Source of the DNA: Xanthomonas prunicola | GTDB taxonomy: Bacteria > Pseudomonadota > Gammaproteobacteria > Xanthomonadales > Xanthomonadaceae | Assembly: GCF_002846205.1 (NCBI RefSeq) | Contig: NZ_PHKV01000007.1 | Location: 62,001 to 126,000 of the forward strand | Direction of reading: 5' to 3' | Length of the DNA: 64,000 bases | Shown: piece by piece, positions 18,618-27,286 of the stretch | How the letters are laid out: the number at the start of each line of letters is the position of its first letter | How positions within the stretch are numbered: the stretch's first letter is position 1 | Notes under the pieces: model-generated | Databases searched by the model: none | The model's input: only the letters and a program-made list of their open reading frames with translations | Told to the model about the DNA's origin: nothing | Program-made: the position numbers and the translations under genes

Positions 18618-19510
18618 CGCCGCGCCTTGGCGAAGGTCACTACCAACACACCCGCCAGGATCACCGCCATCGCACCGATGTCCTGCGCGCTGAAGCGCTC
18701 GTGGCCCAGCCAGGCGCCCAGGCTCACCGCAATCACCGGATTGACGTAGGCATAGCTGCCGGCCAGGGCCGGGCGCACGTGATGCAGCAACCACACGTAG
18801 GCGGTGAACGCCACGATCGAGCCGAACACGCATAGGTACGCCACTGCCAACGCTCCTTGCGAGCTCGGCCATGCCTGCGGGCGCTCGCCGATCAGCAAGC
18901 CGGTACTGACCAGCAGCACGCCACCGCACAGCATCTGTCCGGCGGCGGTCATGAAGGGCGAAGGCAGATCGCGGCCGCGCGACCACACCGAGCCGAACGC
19001 CCAGCCAATCGGTGCGATCAGCAGCAACACCAACCCACCCGGCGTTGCGGTCAGGCTGCTGCCAGCGTTGAGCCATATCACGCCCAGAAAGCCGATCACG
19101 ATGCCCAGCCATTCACCGCCGCTGGCATGCTGCCCGCGCAGGGCGCCGAACAAGGCCATCCACAGCGGCACCGAAGCCACTGCGGTAGCGGCCAGCCCGG
19201 ACGACACACTCCGCTCAGCCAACACCACCATGCCGTTGCCCAGCAGCAGCAACGCCGCGCCCATCAGCGCCACGTTCTTCCACTGCCCGCGCGTAGGCGC
19301 AGCCACACCACGCCAGCGCAGCACACTGTAGAGCACGCTACCGGCGACGATGAAACGTGCGCCGGAGACCATCGTCAGCGGCTGCGCGCCACCTTCCAGC
19401 GCAAAGCGGATCGCCAGATAGGTCGAGCCCCACACCACGTAGACCAGCAACAAGGCGAGAACGACTAACCCGCTGCGCGCAGGCGCGGCAGCATCGTGAG
19501 AGGAAGACAT
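18614..19510 (-). CDS. EamA/DMT family exporter (YedA-like)
   Basis: A 298-residue ten-helix transporter of the drug/metabolite superfamily with two EamA repeats. 'YVVWGSTYLAIRFALEG' at the N-terminus and 'SYAYVNPVIAVSLGAWLGHERF' near the C-terminus are typical of YedA/RhtA-like exporters of amino acids or other metabolites. ATG 19510 gives a short polar N-terminus followed directly by the first helix. It lies upstream of rarD, overlapping by four bases; a tandem pair of related transporters suggests duplication and co-expression. Confidence 0.85.
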   Translation of the reverse strand: MSSSHDAAAPARSGLVVLALLLVYVVWGSTYLAIRFALEGGAQPLTMVSGARFIVAGSVLYSVLRWRGVAAPTRGQWKNVALMGAALLLLGNGMVVLAERSVSSGLAATAVASVPLWMALFGALRGQHASGGEWLGIVIGFLGVIWLNAGSSLTATPGGLVLLLIAPIGWAFGSVWSRGRDLPSPFMTAAGQMLCGGVLLVSTGLLIGERPQAWPSSQGALAVAYLCVFGSIVAFTAYVWLLHHVRPALAGSYAYVNPVIAVSLGAWLGHERFSAQDIGAMAVILAGVLVVTFAKARR

Positions 19511-19622
19511 CGGAACAGTGCCAGGCAGTGCAGGGTAAACTTCAATTCTAGAGCACATGCGAAAGCCCACGCCGCACGCAGGTCGCGGTATCGTGCAATT
19601 CACATCGCACCCGAGCGTACAT

Positions 19623-20069
19623 ATGCAGCGCCATCTCCTCTGGCTGGCCCTGGCCACATTGACCGCAGTTTCCACCACGGCCATGGCACGCGCGCCCGAG
19701 CCGTGGGAACTCAGCGGACGCAAGCTGATCGAAGCCGGACTGGACGGATCACTCGCGCCAGAAATCACGGCGCCGGAGCAGGCCGAACTCAAGGTCATGC
19801 TGTCGGCCAACCGCGCCGGCGCTTATCTGCTCGGCGTCGCCAGCACCAGCTATCGCGCCCAGTGGTGCATGCCGGCAGGCAAAACAGGCATACCGGATCT
19901 GCAGGCGATCATTGCCGATATCGATGCGCTGCCCGACGCGCGCCAGGACGAAGCCGCACCTGGCTTGATCGTCCAAGCGCTGGCAAAGCGCTATCCGTGC
20001 GGCAGCGGCGGGCGCGCTGGAAGCAAGCGTGCCACGGGCGACAAGCAGGCCAACGCCGGCGAGCCGTAG
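19623..20069 (+). CDS. Secreted protein with Rap1a/Tai-like domain
   Basis: A 148-residue protein with a signal peptide (MQRHLLWLALATLTAVSTTAMA). The mature part carries the pattern of Rap1a/Tai family proteins: a LLGVAS helix, a Cys followed by Pro (WCMP), a stretch equivalent to 'L..I...I', and the ending LIVQALAKRYPCG with a second Cys. The two cysteines probably form the family's disulphide. Rap1a proteins are periplasmic immunity factors for type VI amidase effectors in Serratia, but many members stand alone. No T6SS gene is seen here, so an immunity role is only a possibility. Confidence 0.6.
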   Translation: MQRHLLWLALATLTAVSTTAMARAPEPWELSGRKLIEAGLDGSLAPEITAPEQAELKVMLSANRAGAYLLGVASTSYRAQWCMPAGKTGIPDLQAIIADIDALPDARQDEAAPGLIVQALAKRYPCGSGGRAGSKRATGDKQANAGEP

Positions 20070-20125
20070 AGCGCGTGGATGCAAAGCCATTCAATGCGCG
20101 GCATTGACCGTCAGGCCAGGCAAAC

Positions 20126-20270
20126 GCGTTGGATCAGCTACCCAAAGATGGCGAGCAGTCGTCGATGTGCATGGCCGGCACAGGAACCGCAGCATACGCG
20201 TGGTCCACGCCACACCCAGCACCGCCCGCGCCCGCCTGACGGTGGACGCAGTCACGTTGTCAGTCGCTCT
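20126..20270 (+). repeat. MITE-like dispersed repeat, copy A
   Basis: Matches copy C (56124-56266) along most of its length, sharing blocks such as GCGAGC-GTCGTC, CAGGAACCG and CCGCGCCCGCCTG. The right end, TTGTCAGTCGCTCT, corresponds to the terminal repeat of copy C. The left end is degraded. It lies between the Rap1a-like gene and the convergent M28 peptidase gene. Confidence 0.6.
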
Positions 20271-20314
20271 TCGTCCACGTGGTGGAGGCCGCGCGGCCCT
20301 CCACCACTGCGCCC

Positions 20315-21967
20315 TTACTTGCGCGCCGCATCGCTCTTGGCACGGATCGCCTTGAACTCCGAGCCGTCCTGCCAGCTCGGCCACTGCCGGCCATTAGCCA
20401 GCGCTACGCCCACATCGTAGACCAGGGTGGTGTCGGCGGCATGGCCGCTAGCATCCCATTGCGGGGTCCAGCGGTCGCAGGGCTGGTGGTAGCAGTCGGC
20501 GAAATATTTGTCGCGCAGTGCCTTGCCTGCGCTGACGCCGCCGTTGAGCATGTCTAAGCCAGGGCCGGCGGTAATCGCCGGTACGCCCATGCGCGCGAAC
20601 GCAAAATGGTCGGCGCGGTAGAAGAAGCCAGCTTCCAGATTCGGGTCCGGCGAATAGCTGCGTCCACGCGCCTTGGCAGCGGTTTCCAGATCGCCTTCCA
20701 GCGACACTCGACCACGTCCCCATGAAGCAATGTCGCGGGTCGGACCATCGGGGCTGAACATTTCCATATTGAGCACGGCCACGGTCCTGTCCAACGGCGC
20801 CAGTGGATGCGCAGCGTAGTAATTGGCGCCAAGCAGACCCTTTTCTTCTGCGGTCAGCGCGATGAAATACAGCGTGCGCTGCGGCTTGGGACCGGCCGCA
20901 AACACGCGCGCGAGCTCCAGCACGCTGGCCACCCCGGTGGCGTTGTCTACCGCACCCCGCCGGATCGTGTCGCCACTGGCATCGGCCTTGCCGATACCGA
21001 ACGCATCCCAGTGCGCGGAGAAGATCACCGTCTCATCCGGATGCTGGCTGCCGGTGAGTTTGGCCACGACGTTGTGCGTGACCACACGCTCGCGCTTGAG
21101 CTTGAAATCCACCGACAACCTCGCATCGCCCAATGCCACCGGCGCGAAATCGCGCTGCTGCGCACGTGCCTTCGCTTGTTCGAAATCCAGGCCCGCCTGC
21201 TTGAACAACGACACCGCCAGCGCACGCTGCATCCAGCCACGCACCGGAACATGCTGCGCCTTGGCATCGGTATCGCTGCGTTCGATATCGAACAACGGCG
21301 ACATGCCCGAGCTCTGCACCGTGGCCCAGCCATACGCCGCCGGCGCAGTCTCGTGCACGATCAACACACCGGCCGCACCGCGTCGCGCGGCCTCCTCGTA
21401 CTTGTAGGTCCAACGCCCGTAATACGTCACGGCCTTGCCATCGAATGCGCCCGGCTGCGGCGATTCGAAATCGGCGTCGTTGATCAGCACCACGGCAATC
21501 TTGCCGCGCAGGTCCACACCTTTGTAATCGTCCCATTGCCGCTCGGGCGCGCTGATGCCGTAACCGACGAACACCAGCGGCGCATTCTTCAGCGCGACCG
21601 CCTTCTGCGGGCGCAGGCTCTGCAAGGTCACATCGCTGCCATTGACCAGCGCCTGGGTCTTGCCGCCGACGCGCAGGCTCGCGCGCACCGGGCCATCCAC
21701 CTGCGCGCGCACCAGCGGCACCGCCTGCGTCCAACCGCCCTGCTCGCCACCTGGCTCCAGGCCGGCGACCTTGAACTGCTCCACCAGGTAATCAACCGTG
21801 CGCTGCTCACCGGCACTGGCCGGCGCGCGCCCTTCGAATTCATCCGACGCCAGCAGGCGCACATGCCGCGACAACGCCTCGGCATCGATGCCACCGCCAG
21901 GCAGATCGTTGGCAGCCTGCGCCACACCTCCGACAAACAGGCAGGCGGACAACAGCAGGATACGCAT
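20315..21967 (-). CDS. Secreted M28 family metallopeptidase with PA domain
   Basis: A 550-residue exported zinc peptidase. Signal peptide MRILLLSACLFVGGVAQA. A protease-associated insert (about 130-240, with VFVGYGISAPE and GAAGVLIVHE) splits the chain before the M28 catalytic domain, whose metal site is visible as FSAHWDAFG, DNATGVAS and the general-base pair in TAEEKGLLGA; a late His in FADCYHQPCD completes it. The family includes aminopeptidases acting on peptides outside the cell. ATG 21967 gives the signal peptide directly; the longer ORF start would hide it. Confidence 0.88.
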   Translation of the reverse strand: MRILLLSACLFVGGVAQAANDLPGGGIDAEALSRHVRLLASDEFEGRAPASAGEQRTVDYLVEQFKVAGLEPGGEQGGWTQAVPLVRAQVDGPVRASLRVGGKTQALVNGSDVTLQSLRPQKAVALKNAPLVFVGYGISAPERQWDDYKGVDLRGKIAVVLINDADFESPQPGAFDGKAVTYYGRWTYKYEEAARRGAAGVLIVHETAPAAYGWATVQSSGMSPLFDIERSDTDAKAQHVPVRGWMQRALAVSLFKQAGLDFEQAKARAQQRDFAPVALGDARLSVDFKLKRERVVTHNVVAKLTGSQHPDETVIFSAHWDAFGIGKADASGDTIRRGAVDNATGVASVLELARVFAAGPKPQRTLYFIALTAEEKGLLGANYYAAHPLAPLDRTVAVLNMEMFSPDGPTRDIASWGRGRVSLEGDLETAAKARGRSYSPDPNLEAGFFYRADHFAFARMGVPAITAGPGLDMLNGGVSAGKALRDKYFADCYHQPCDRWTPQWDASGHAADTTLVYDVGVALANGRQWPSWQDGSEFKAIRAKSDAARK

Positions 21968-22084
21968 CGGATTCACGGTGAGGCCTTGCAACAGGTAGAT
22001 GACACATAGTTTACAAGCGCGCAGCCAACGCAGGAGCGCCATGACGCGGAATGCATTCGATCGCAGGAACTGCGTGCATGGCCA

Positions 22085-22228
22085 AGAGGGGCTAACAACA
22101 CGACGGCGTAGCCGCCAGGCGGACGCGGACGGTACCCGGAATCGGCATGTACCACGCGTACGCTGCGGGTCTCAGCGCGCCGTCCACACCCGCCTGACGA
22201 CTGCTCGCTACTTTTAGTGAGCCAACTC
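22085..22228 (-). repeat. MITE-like dispersed repeat, copy B (inverted)
   Basis: The reverse complement of copy C: GCTAACAA at 22091-22098, then GCCGCCAGGCGG, GGAATCGGCATGTACCAC, and CGCCTGACGACTGCTCGCTAC line up in order with copy C read backwards. The left end AGAGGGGCTAACAA (22085-22098) fits the terminal inverted repeat. Confidence 0.7.
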
Positions 22229-22414
22229 CAAGAGCGAATAACCTCCGGTTTGGCTGCAAGGCCTTTGCCCGACATCGCCGGACCGTCGAGGTGCCGGGTG
22301 TGCATGGTTGCAATCGGGTCATCACCGCCATTGTTGTTGTATCTGCGTGAGCTATGCGCGTTCCAATGGAAGCCGAGCAACCGTAGAGCGTTGAAGAAGG
22401 TCACCGTCTGGTGC

Positions 22415-22510
22415 GGTGTCCTCGCCGCTTGCGGGACCATTGGCGGCATGGATGCTGCATCGAGCCCCAAAGGATGAGTTCACGGCCTGTCCTACGAGCG
22501 GCAGTGACAC
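22415..22510. repeat. Palindromic dispersed repeat, copy 1
   Basis: Aligns over its length with 57297-57393, sharing TGGCGGCATGGATGC, GTTCACGGC-TGTCC and CGAGCGG. Its left end GGTGTCCTCGCCGCTTGCGG is nearly the reverse complement of the right end of the other copy, so the element is a large imperfect palindrome. Confidence 0.6.
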
Positions 22511-22591
22511 TGCGTGCCCGACTGACCTGCCTTTATCGACGCGATCATGTGCTACACCATTGCACAGGCGTCATTCGCCGCTCCAATCGGG

Positions 22592-23536
22592 CTAATGCGT
22601 GCGCGCTGCACGATCCAGCCAACAGCCCAGCCCTTGCGCGTTGAGCTCGATGTCCGTTGCCAGCAGTTGCTCCACCGCCGCATCGTCCAACCGGCATCCA
22701 TGTTGGCGTGCGCGTTCCAGATACAACTCGGTCAATGCCGTCACCATGCAGCGATGCCGGTCCCGACGTTGCGCGCAGCCCAGTGCAATCTCGGTCATCG
22801 CCTGAATCTGCTCGCCCAGCGCCTGTGCCAACGGTGCCGGCGATGTGACACGGCCGTAATGGGTGAGATACATCGCCTCCGGTGCGGTGTCCATCAGGCG
22901 TGCGATCGACTGCTGCATCGCCTCGGGCTCGAATTGCACCGGCGAGGACGTCGGCAGGATGAAGGCACCCTGCGCACTGTCCAACTGGCGATACGACAGG
23001 CCGAAGGTGTCGCCGGTGAACCAGCTGCGGCTACGCGTATCCCATACGCACAGATGATGGCGTGCATGCCCGGGCGTATCGATCGTGCGCAGCGCGCGCT
23101 CGCCCAGCATCACCGTGTGACCATCGGCCGCCTCAACCACACGTTCGGCCGGCACCGGCTCGATGACGCCGTAGCTGCGCGCCATTTCCGCCTCGCCATA
23201 CACCGCGGTGGCACCGGCAATCAGCCGCGTAGGGTCGATCAGATGCGGCGCACCGCGCGGATGCACCAGTACCTGCGCATTGGGCAGGTGTTGCAACAAG
23301 GCCCCGGCACCGCCGGCATGATCCAGATGCACATGGGTCAGGATCAACCAATCTATCTGTGCAGGCGCCAACCCCGCCGCCTGCACTGCGGTCAGCATCT
23401 GCGGCACCGACAGCGAGGTACCGCAATCGATCAAGGCACCGCGTTGCGCTTCGACGATCAAATACGCTGCATCGAATTGCACGCCACCAAAGCCGGTATC
23501 GATGGTGTGGATGTTGCACTCGGCTGTCGCTGTCAT
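22592..23536 (-). CDS. Metallo-beta-lactamase-fold hydrolase
   Basis: A 314-residue soluble hydrolase. The metal-binding motif THVHLDHAGG (about 66-75) is the HxHxDH signature, with further ligands in TPGHARHHLC, FTGDTFG and THYGR near the C-terminus. The fold resembles glyoxalase-II/RNase-Z-like enzymes; the C-terminal helical extension is typical of the Xanthomonas/Pseudomonas 'MBL fold metallo-hydrolase' group. Substrate unknown. ATG 23536 is preferred to an in-frame GTG two codons upstream. Confidence 0.85.
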   Translation of the reverse strand: MTATAECNIHTIDTGFGGVQFDAAYLIVEAQRGALIDCGTSLSVPQMLTAVQAAGLAPAQIDWLILTHVHLDHAGGAGALLQHLPNAQVLVHPRGAPHLIDPTRLIAGATAVYGEAEMARSYGVIEPVPAERVVEAADGHTVMLGERALRTIDTPGHARHHLCVWDTRSRSWFTGDTFGLSYRQLDSAQGAFILPTSSPVQFEPEAMQQSIARLMDTAPEAMYLTHYGRVTSPAPLAQALGEQIQAMTEIALGCAQRRDRHRCMVTALTELYLERARQHGCRLDDAAVEQLLATDIELNAQGLGCWLDRAARTH

Positions 23537-23666
23537 TCGCACCCCGCGGCGGCTCTAGAGACTGCAGTGTAGGCCCAAGCCTTGCCTCGCTGTCATGCAT
23601 GTCGCCACAGGCACGCCACAACGCAGCGATCCATGGCGAACAGCTACGCCCGCAGCGTCGCGTCGA

Positions 23667-24956
23667 TCATGCGTCGCGCAACGCGTGCATCGCGGCAAGA
23701 ATCACGTCCGCATCCACTTGCGCATGCACGCCCGGCAGTTGCAAATCACTCGCCTGCGCAGCCTGCTTCAACCGTGCGATCAATTGCCCGGCATCGCGTG
23801 GCGAGGCGAAGCCATCGCTCTGCAACAACAACGTCCCCGCACCGTCATTCAACTTGAAATAGAACTGGCCATCGCTTTCACGATATTGCTTGAACACCGG
23901 CAGCGCGATCTTTTCGCCAACCTCGCTTACCGCTGCGCCGGCCTGACTGGACAGATCGCGCAGGCCGACCGCATCGCGCAGCTCGGCCAGCAGCGGGGTG
24001 GCATAGCGCGCGCGCAAACGTGTGCCGCCGGCGCGCAGAATCGCTTCGATCTTGGCCGGCTCTGCCATCAGCGCTTCGTAGCGCGTGCGCAGCGGCGCGA
24101 TGTCCTGATCGATCCGTTCGAACAACTGCTGCTTGGCATCGCCCCAGCTAATGCCGTCGGCAAATGCCTGCGCAAATGCCGCAGACTCCTGCGGCGTGGC
24201 GAATGCCTGATACAGCTGAAACAACGCCGATCCCTGCGTGTCCTTCGCCTCGCCCGGCGCACGCGAATCGGTGAGGATGGAAAACACTAGTTTGCGCAAC
24301 TCCTCGCGTGGTGCAAACAGCGCAATCGTATTGCTGTAGCTCTTGCTCATCTTGCGGCCGTCCAGGCCCGGCAAGGTAGAGACCTGCTCATCGATGACGA
24401 CCTCGGGCAAGGTAAAAAACTCGCGCCCATACACATGATTGAAGCGCTGGGCAAAATCGCGCGCCATTTCGATGTGCTGAATCTGATCACGCCCCACCGG
24501 CACCTTGTGCGCGTTGAAGATCAAGATGTCGGCGGCCATCAGCACCGGGTACATGAACAAGCCTGCGGTGACCCCGGCATCTTCGTCCTCACCGTCGGCG
24601 CGGTTCTTGTCCACCGCGGCCTTGTAGGCATGCGCGCGATTGAGGATGCCCTTGCCGGCCACGCAGGTCAGCAGCCACATCAGCTCGGTGGTCTCGGGCA
24701 CGTCGGACTGCCGATAGAACCACACCTTCTCCGGATCCAGCCCGCAGGCCAGCCAGGTGGCGGCAATTTCCAGCGTCGAACGCTGCGTGCGTGCCGGATC
24801 CTGCGCTTTGATCAGACTGTGCAAGTCAGCCAGGAAATAGAAGCTCTCGGTATCGGCGCCCGCGCTGGCCTGGATGGCGGGGCGGATCGCACCGACGTAA
24901 TTGCCCAGATGCGGGGTGCCGGAAGTGGTGATGCCGGTAAGGACACGAGTGGTCAT
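23667..24956 (-). CDS. trpS: Tryptophan--tRNA ligase with C-terminal extension
   Basis: A 429-residue class I aminoacyl-tRNA synthetase that charges tRNA-Trp. The HIGH-like TSGTPHLGNY lies at 11-20 and KMSKS (GRKMSKSYS) at about 205. Typical bacterial TrpS is 330-350 residues; here about 80 extra residues (351-429) follow the catalytic and anticodon-binding parts. That tail contains 'GQFYFKLNDGAGTLLLQSDG' followed by a helix, resembling the YegP/DUF1508 fold. The N-terminus is canonical, so the start at 24956 is secure. Confidence 0.93.
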   Translation of the reverse strand: MTTRVLTGITTSGTPHLGNYVGAIRPAIQASAGADTESFYFLADLHSLIKAQDPARTQRSTLEIAATWLACGLDPEKVWFYRQSDVPETTELMWLLTCVAGKGILNRAHAYKAAVDKNRADGEDEDAGVTAGLFMYPVLMAADILIFNAHKVPVGRDQIQHIEMARDFAQRFNHVYGREFFTLPEVVIDEQVSTLPGLDGRKMSKSYSNTIALFAPREELRKLVFSILTDSRAPGEAKDTQGSALFQLYQAFATPQESAAFAQAFADGISWGDAKQQLFERIDQDIAPLRTRYEALMAEPAKIEAILRAGGTRLRARYATPLLAELRDAVGLRDLSSQAGAAVSEVGEKIALPVFKQYRESDGQFYFKLNDGAGTLLLQSDGFASPRDAGQLIARLKQAAQASDLQLPGVHAQVDADVILAAMHALRDA

Positions 24957-25056
24957 CTGCGTAATGCCAGGGAATCAGCCCCCAAGTTTAGCGGTTCCGC
25001 ACCCCTGCCATCGCTGCCGCCTGATCGAAGGCAGGCTTTCGACGCACAAACGCAGA

Positions 25057-25079
25057 ACGGGCCGCACTCGGCGGCCCGT
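25057..25079 (-). terminator. Hairpin downstream of csbD-like gene
   Basis: ACGGGCCGC and GCGGCCCGT form a perfect 9-bp stem with a five-base loop, 44 bases past the CsbD stop and ahead of trpS. Only a weak T-run follows on the minus strand, so termination may be partial. Confidence 0.55.
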
Positions 25080-25122
25080 CGTCTGTAACCTGCGCCGCAT
25101 CGGGCAGCAGGGTGGCGCACTA

Positions 25123-25332
25123 TCAGGTCTCGTCGCGCAACGATTTTTCGAACGCGCGTACTTCGGTCTGGGCGCGGTCGCGATCCCAGCCATAACGTTC
25201 CTGCAGCTTGCCTTGCAGATATTCCGCATTGCCTTCGGCAACCTTGAAATCGTCGTCGGTGAGGTCGCCCCACTTCGCCTGGGCCTTGCCCTTCAACTGG
25301 GTCCACTTGCCGGAAATGATGTCAGTGTTCAT
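25123..25332 (-). CDS. CsbD family stress protein
   Basis: A 69-residue hydrophilic protein. '[22 protein letters not shown]' style N-terminus and '[21 protein letters not shown]' are diagnostic of the CsbD/YjbJ family, abundant small proteins induced by general stress; biochemical role unknown. ATG 25332 starts the canonical [10 protein letters not shown]; a longer reading frame through the upstream terminator is not credible. Probably monocistronic, flanked by terminators on both sides. Confidence 0.88.
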   Translation of the reverse strand: MNTDIISGKWTQLKGKAQAKWGDLTDDDFKVAEGNAEYLQGKLQERYGWDRDRAQTEVRAFEKSLRDET

Positions 25333-25522
25333 GCGATGACTCCGCTGATGCGGCCTTAATTGACCGTGGCGCCAGATTGCCAATGGCGATGTTTGCGATG
25401 GATCAACAGGTGTCAAACGATCGATCACGGCACTGAACGGTTGCCGACTCGCAACCAGGATGCAACGCGTGGACCGTGTCAAGCAAAGGATGCTGACGCC
25501 ACTTTTACGGTGCAATAGCGCA

Positions 25523-25553
25523 CAAAAAAACGGACCTTGCGGCCCGTTTTTTG
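25523..25553 (-). terminator. Intrinsic terminator after entericidin gene
   Basis: AAAAAACGG-ACC / GGC-CCGTTTTTT stem with TTGC loop: a classic bidirectional rho-independent terminator, with T-runs on both strands. On the minus strand it lies 19 bases past the stop of the first entericidin-like gene. Confidence 0.8.
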
Positions 25554-25571
25554 TTTGCATGCGGCGGCAGA

Positions 25572-25706
25572 TTACTTACGCGCTGCGTCTTCCACCTTCT
25601 CGCCAGCACCCTTCACGTCCTTGCCAGCACCTGCGACGGTGTTGCAGCCCGACAGCATACCGACCGACAACATCGACAGCACCAGCAGCACAATTGCACG
25701 CTTCAT
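25572..25706 (-). CDS. Entericidin A/B family lipoprotein
   Basis: A 44-residue peptide. The start [14 protein letters not shown], lipobox LSGC and the motif [18 protein letters not shown] define the entericidin family: tiny outer-membrane lipoproteins first described in E. coli as a toxin/antidote pair linked to stationary-phase lysis. In xanthomonads they are usually abundant envelope stress lipoproteins. A GGAGTGTGTT ribosome-binding site precedes the ATG. A second family member lies 74 bases upstream, apparently a tandem duplication. The gene ends in a strong terminator. Confidence 0.88.
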   Translation of the reverse strand: MKRAIVLLVLSMLSVGMLSGCNTVAGAGKDVKGAGEKVEDAARK

Positions 25707-25780
25707 AACACACTCCTCATGGATAAAGCGGCGCGTTGCCGCAGATCGAACGATTCAACAAGCCACGCAGTGGTGACGGA

Positions 25781-25933
25781 TCAGCACTTACCGTCGCTGC
25801 ATTTTTCGGCCGTTTTCTCGACCTTCCCACCTGCGCCCTGCATGTCCTTGCCAGCGCCAGCCACGGTGTTGCAGCCCGTCATCACGCCGGCCGAAAACAG
25901 GCCCAATACCATCAGTGTCAGCAGTCGCTTCAT
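25781..25933 (-). CDS. Entericidin A/B family lipoprotein, second copy
   Basis: A 50-residue peptide beginning MKRLLTLMVLGLFSAG with lipobox MTGC and the shared [23 protein letters not shown] block. It differs from its neighbour by a C-terminal tail KCSDGKC with two extra cysteines. ATG 25933 follows ACGAGGACGAGCG, a plausible Shine-Dalgarno. First of the tandem pair on the minus strand; role expected as for entericidins, with no sequence feature saying which copy would be toxin or antidote. Confidence 0.88.
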   Translation of the reverse strand: MKRLLTLMVLGLFSAGVMTGCNTVAGAGKDMQGAGGKVEKTAEKCSDGKC

Positions 25934-26010
25934 CGCTCGTCCTCGTTGTGTAACGGTGCCAGCGCACCTCGCTTGGCGCCAAATCTGACTGCGCGGCCGT
26001 GGATTTGATG

Positions 26011-26032
26011 TGAACGCGGTGCGCCGCGTTCA
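26011..26032 (-). terminator. Hairpin after arginase gene
   Basis: TGAACGCGG and CCGCGTTCA form a perfect 9-bp stem with a TGCG loop, 8 bases past the arginase stop. No long T-run follows on the minus strand. Confidence 0.55.
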
Positions 26033-26040
26033 GCGCTGGA

Positions 26041-26964
26041 TCAATCCCGCATCAGCGTCGACTTGCCAAACAGGCTTTCGACCAGATCCACCGCCAGTTC
26101 AGCGGTCGCGTTGCGGTTGTCCAGCACCGGGTTGAGCTCGACGATATCCAACGACCCCATGCGCCCGGTGTCGGCGATCATCTCCATCACCAGCTGCGCC
26201 TCGCGGTAGTTGGGGCCGCCGGGCACAGTGGTGCCCACGCCCGGTGCGATGCTGGGGTCGAGGAAATCCACATCGAAGCTCACGTGCAGGTGCGTGTCGG
26301 CAGTCATGTCCTGCAGCGCGGCTTCCATGGTGCGCTTCATGCCGGCTTCGTCGATGTAGCGCATGTCGTACACATCGATGCGGTGCTGCTTGATCAGCCG
26401 CTTCTCCTCCGGGTCCACCGAGCGGATACCGATTTGCCGCACCTGCTCGGGAAACAACGCCGGCGCACTGCCACCGAGATGGGTCAGCGCCTGCGGGCCC
26501 AGCCCGCACAAGCAGGCAACGGGCATGCCGTGCACATTGCCAGACGGCGTCACCTCGCTGGTGTTGAAGTCCGAATGCGCATCCAGCCACAACACCCGCA
26601 ACGGCCGGCCCTGCTCGCGGCAGTACTTGGCAACCGCAGTGATCGAGCCGATGCCTAGGCAATGATCGCCACCGAGCATGATCGGCATGCGTCCGGCACG
26701 CAGTTCGGCGTAGCTGGCATCCATCAGCGCCTGGTTCCAGGCCACCACTTCGTCCAGATGCCGGTAGCCGGCTTGCGGTGCCTGCCAGGGATTGCGCGGG
26801 CCATCCAAATTGCCCAGGTCGCGTACCTCCACGCCGCGGCCGACCAGCGCCTCGTGCAGGCCGGCGATGCGTAGCGCCTCCGGTCCCATGCGCGCGCCAC
26901 GGTGGCCGGCGCCGATGTCGGTGGGAACGCCAATCAAGGAAACCGGCACGTACTGCGTTGCCAT
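26041..26964 (-). CDS. rocF: Arginase
   Basis: A 307-residue binuclear manganese enzyme hydrolysing arginine to ornithine and urea. All family motifs are present: GGDHCLGIGS, WLDAHSDFNT, and SFDVDFLDPSIAPGVGT, which supply the Mn ligands and catalytic acid/base, plus 'SGNVHGMPVA' for substrate binding. The length matches RocF-type arginases. ATG 26964 (MATQYVPVSLIG) fits the family start; an ATG five codons upstream is possible. No ornithine-pathway gene adjoins it here. Confidence 0.92.
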   Translation of the reverse strand: MATQYVPVSLIGVPTDIGAGHRGARMGPEALRIAGLHEALVGRGVEVRDLGNLDGPRNPWQAPQAGYRHLDEVVAWNQALMDASYAELRAGRMPIMLGGDHCLGIGSITAVAKYCREQGRPLRVLWLDAHSDFNTSEVTPSGNVHGMPVACLCGLGPQALTHLGGSAPALFPEQVRQIGIRSVDPEEKRLIKQHRIDVYDMRYIDEAGMKRTMEAALQDMTADTHLHVSFDVDFLDPSIAPGVGTTVPGGPNYREAQLVMEMIADTGRMGSLDIVELNPVLDNRNATAELAVDLVESLFGKSTLMRD

Positions 26965-27286
26965 GCATTGCTCCAGCATCGATAAAGCCAAGCAGTCTAG
27001 TGGCCCGCCCGCACGGTGACGCGCGGCAGCGCAGCACGGCATCTGCCATGCCATGAACAGTGCGACGAAGCGCGAGGTTTAGATCTGCCTCTTCGGGCCG
27101 CTACCGTGACGTGCCATGCCACTTTGTGGCGCGCCGGACGTTGCCGATCCTGCCTGTCTGACCGCCCAGTGAAGCAACACGGGCCGGAGTGACAGCCTGC
27201 TCGGATCCGGGTGGTGTGGTGCGCGCCGGCCAGCGCAGCACGCCACGCATGCACGCGCTCAAGCCATCAAGCAACAGGGGGATTTC
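26965..27286. other. Divergent intergenic region, arginase / roadblock operon
   Basis: 322 bases containing the promoters for both divergent units. A good ribosome-binding site (CAGGGGGA) ends it before the ATG at 27287. I see no gene and no clear operator palindrome. Confidence 0.4.

Larger units (their letters stand above)
21968..22591. other. 624-base intergenic region built largely of repeats
   Basis: Between two minus-strand genes. It holds one MITE-like copy (22085-22228) and one palindromic repeat copy (22415-22510), listed separately. No protein-coding gene is supported. Confidence 0.5.
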
